Shown here: in pieces, positions 62,292-64,000 of the stretch
Position numbering within the stretch: the first letter of the stretch is position 1
Layout: each line of letters starts with the position of its first letter
DNA from: Clostridia bacterium
Lineage (GTDB): Bacteria; Bacillota; Clostridia; Oscillospirales; Acutalibacteraceae
DNA: 64,000 nt
Direction of reading: 5' to 3'
NCBI GenBank assembly: GCA_024692685.1
Contig: JAILMJ010000041.1
Coordinates: 53,513-117,512, forward strand
Made by a program: the position numbers and the translations under genes
Notes under the pieces: generated by a model
What the model was told of the DNA's origin: nothing
The model's database searches: none
Seen by the model: only the letters and a program-made list of their open reading frames with translations

Positions 62292-63176
62292 ATGAAAAGA
62301 AAAACAATTAATATTTTGCCTGTTCTCCTTTCCCTGTGTTTTATGTTTATGTCCTGCTTTTCAGCATATGCCCGACTTGAGAGAATGGTTGACGGTGCCG
62401 GTCTGCTGACAGAATATGAGCGGGACGAATTGTCCGATATGCTCGATACCCTCAGTGAAGACGATAATATTGACTATGTAATACTGACAGCCGATGATAT
62501 TGCGAATGAAGGTTATGCCGATATAAACGAATACGCCGATTACTACTATGAGAATAACGGCTTTATGCCGGACGGCGTTATGCTGGCAATAAATATGGCA
62601 GGGTCGGATTATTGTTTATTGACTAAAGGTGAATGTAATGTAAAAATGAATGAAGATAACCTTGACATTCTTGAGTCCGTCGTTGTTCCTTATCTTTCAT
62701 CCGGAGATTATTATTCTGCCTTTGTTGCATTTGCCGAAAACAGCTCACAGCTTATCACAAATACCGGAGATGATGTTTTCTTAACGGATTCCGGAGTTGC
62801 GGATACTTCGAATTTTATTGAGCCTGAATATGCGTCTGAACCAAAGACTTTATTGGATAAACTCGTTTCGATAAACTGGCCGGTGAGAATTATTGTCTGC
62901 CTCGGTATAGGTCTGCTGATAGGTTTCATAGTTACCGGTTCAATGAAAAGCAAGCACAAATCTGTTGCTTCACTGCATGGAGCTGCGGATTATGAAGTAT
63001 CCGACAGTTTGAATGTATTAAGGCATAACGATGTTTTCCTCTATAAATCCGTGAATACCGCTCCGAAGGCTAAGGCATCCGATTCATCTGTAATATCATC
63101 CTCAGACACCTTCCGTTCATCGGTTAATATTCCTTCTTCTGGCTCTTCGCACGGAGGAAGGTCGGGAAAATTCTGA
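62292..63176 (+). CDS. TPM-domain membrane protein (YdjH-like)
   Basis: A 294-residue protein with a signal peptide (LPVLLSLCFMFMSCFSAYA), an extracytoplasmic TPM domain (RMVDGAGLLTEYERDELSDM ... FMPDGVMLAINM), one membrane helix near 195-215 (VRIIVCLGIGLLIGFIV) and a cytoplasmic tail ending SSGSSHGGRSGKF. The Gly/Ser ending is common in TPM proteins. It fits the place of YdjH in the Bacillus operon. Followed by a strong terminator. Confidence 0.87.
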   Translation: MKRKTINILPVLLSLCFMFMSCFSAYARLERMVDGAGLLTEYERDELSDMLDTLSEDDNIDYVILTADDIANEGYADINEYADYYYENNGFMPDGVMLAINMAGSDYCLLTKGECNVKMNEDNLDILESVVVPYLSSGDYYSAFVAFAENSSQLITNTGDDVFLTDSGVADTSNFIEPEYASEPKTLLDKLVSINWPVRIIVCLGIGLLIGFIVTGSMKSKHKSVASLHGAADYEVSDSLNVLRHNDVFLYKSVNTAPKAKASDSSVISSSDTFRSSVNIPSSGSSHGGRSGKF

Positions 63177-63189
63177 CAATTAAAATGAG

Positions 63190-63226
63190 AGAGCAGTTTC
63201 CGAAATAAGAAACTGCTCTTTTTTTT
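63190..63226 (+). terminator. Terminator of the SPFH operon
   Basis: A perfect 11-bp stem AGAGCAGTTTC / GAAACTGCTCT followed by seven T. It overlaps the last codon of the convergent rrf2-type gene. Confidence 0.92.
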
Positions 63227-63659
63227 AAATTATGTAATTATCAGATGAATTCTGCCTGTCGGCAATATCCTGAAGTGTGATGTTTCCCAAATAATTGTTT
63301 ACAACATCATAAAGTCCCTGCCAGACCGCAATTGTCTGGCATTGTTCTTTCCTGTTACATTCAGACGGCTCACATCCGACACAGGGAACAGGACTGAAAT
63401 CGCCTTCGGTTAATCTCAGGACATCGGAAATTGTTATCTTGTCCGGCGATTGGGCGAGTTGATATCCGCCCTGGGACCCGCGGTTTGTCCTGAGAATTCC
63501 CGCTTTAACAAAAACCGGAACGATTTGCTCAAGATATTTTTTCGAAATGTCCTGTCGCTTGGATATGTCATTCAGCGGTAAAAAGCCTTCATCTTTATGC
63601 ATGGCAAGGTCTATTAGGATTCTCAAACCGTAACGCCCTTTTGTTGAAATAATCATCAT
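63225..63659 (-). CDS. Rrf2-family transcriptional regulator
   Basis: ATG 63659 or 63656 (MIISTKGRYGLRI), 6 nt after AAGGTGA, is preferred to the track GTG; about 144 residues. The winged helix (LNDISKRQDISKKYLEQIV, LRTNRGSQGGYQLA) is typical of IscR, NsrR and CymR. The effector region has four cysteines, PCVGCEPSECNRKEQC, consistent with a [2Fe-2S] or other cluster as in IscR. CymR lacks these, so an iron-sulfur or redox sensor is more likely. The target is unknown; iscS-type genes are not in view. Confidence 0.9.
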   Translation of the reverse strand: MMIISTKGRYGLRILIDLAMHKDEGFLPLNDISKRQDISKKYLEQIVPVFVKAGILRTNRGSQGGYQLAQSPDKITISDVLRLTEGDFSPVPCVGCEPSECNRKEQCQTIAVWQGLYDVVNNYLGNITLQDIADRQNSSDNYII

Positions 63660-63693
63660 TTCAATCACCTTCGGAATATAAAGAAGTTCTGTT

Positions 63694-63707
63694 TCCGGTT
63701 GACCGGA
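63694..63707. promoter_or_regulatory. Palindrome upstream of the Rrf2 gene, possible operator
   Basis: TCCGGTTGACCGGA has perfect 6-bp arms around TG. It lies about 35 bp before the start and just downstream of a possible promoter (TTTATT-17-TATATA), a position suited to autorepression. Confidence 0.4.
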
Positions 63708-63771
63708 TTGATATATAAAGGCTGTTCAGCCGCAAATAAACACAAGTGCGATAGCATTATATACAATATGT

Positions 63772-64000
63772 TTATTCATTCGAAAAAACGAGAGTATATG
63801 TCGAATCATTATGATAATAGGTAAATGAGGTTATGCCCTTATTCTTTCTGTAAATTTCGCCGACCTCTTTAATTTTTGATTTAGCAAGAGAATATGTCGG
63901 CTTATCGGCAAACTTAATATAAGTATACTTGTTATCGCTCTGAGACTCAAAAATCTTGTTTATCGTTTCTGTATTATATTCAGAGGCGACATATCCGTTT
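63772..64000 (-). CDS. 3' end of an unknown gene
   Basis: The minus strand is open from the window edge to a TAA at 63772, giving 75 residues beginning NGYVASEYNTETINKIF and ending STYTLVFSNE. The ORF track lacks it because no start is in view. The piece is charged and moderately tyrosine-rich with no motif I recognise. Codon use resembles its neighbours. A short weak hairpin (GGCTGAACAGCC) follows it, before the Rrf2 gene. Confidence 0.6.
   Translation of the reverse strand, partial: NGYVASEYNTETINKIFESQSDNKYTYIKFADKPTYSLAKSKIKEVGEIYRKNKGITSFTYYHNDSTYTLVFSNE

Noticed and set aside
1-64000. CRISPR arrays, insertion sequences, prophage, tRNA or rRNA genes
   Set aside because: No regularly spaced repeats, transposase or integrase ORFs, cloverleaf-like blocks or rRNA-like stretches were seen on reading both strands.

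Overview
The window reads as a chromosomal segment of a Gram-positive anaerobe of class Clostridia (Bacillota), most likely an uncultured gut or rumen Oscillospirales/Ruminococcaceae-type bacterium. This is inferred from gene content, not from a marker gene: a clostridial-order rnfCDGEAB operon, zapA followed by a U32 peptidase-family gene, a FemX-type peptidoglycan bridge enzyme, DUF1846, an Rrf2 regulator, a Hsp33 chaperone, consensus sigma-A promoters and strong purine-rich Shine-Dalgarno sites. I see no rRNA, tRNA, CRISPR array, insertion sequence or prophage.

Layout. 1-5.6 kb: end of a subtilisin-like protease, a lipoprotein with a SurA/PrsA-like look, zapA, a U32 protein and an iron-type alcohol dehydrogenase. 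5.7-12.7 kb: one nine-gene operon in which ApbE (FMN transferase), a NusG-domain-II protein and a Gx transporter precede the six Rnf subunits; it makes a ferredoxin:NAD ion pump and the enzyme that flavinylates it. 12.8-14.9 kb: an NhaC-family transporter under a clear lysine riboswitch, so probably a lysine importer. 15-20 kb: GH3 glycosidase, xylulokinase and an L-fucose/arabinose isomerase-like protein. 20-22.6 kb: a LysR regulator and metY (homocysteine synthesis), the latter preceded by an unannotated cysteine-rich 22-codon leader ORF. 22.7-26.6 kb: three tandem secreted metallophosphoesterases. 26.7-31.9 kb: tyrS, an alpha/beta hydrolase, a uridine-kinase-like protein and a GNAT/Gfo-Idh-MocA fusion.

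31.9-44.9 kb is a carbohydrate region. It holds a GPH symporter, a GHMP kinase that resembles galacturonokinase more than galactokinase, a GH36-like enzyme, DUF1846, a large glycosidase-like protein, a sialidase-fold protein, a small Cys-rich protein, GH92 and GH29. 44.9-49 kb: a frameshifted ArsC-family gene, cca, a FemX-like gene and a PHP-domain protein. 49.2-55.4 kb: a second sugar region (ROK kinase, SIS isomerase, GH2, sugar acetyltransferase, beta-propeller/alpha-barrel protein). 55.4-59.5 kb: methyltransferase, hslO, a TauE/SafE permease and another GPH symporter. 59.7-63.2 kb: a three-gene membrane module resembling Bacillus YdjI-YdjG-YdjH but with no PspA. The window ends with an Rrf2 regulator and the 3' end of an unknown gene.

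Taken together, the cell imports small glycosides through cation symporters, cleaves them in the cytoplasm (none of the glycosidases has a signal peptide), phosphorylates the sugars, and uses Rnf to couple reduced ferredoxin to an ion gradient that could power those symporters. The most distinctive items are the Cys-rich leader ORF before metY, the lysine riboswitch on the NhaC gene, the galacturonokinase-like kinase, the GNAT-oxidoreductase fusion and the PspA-less SPFH module.
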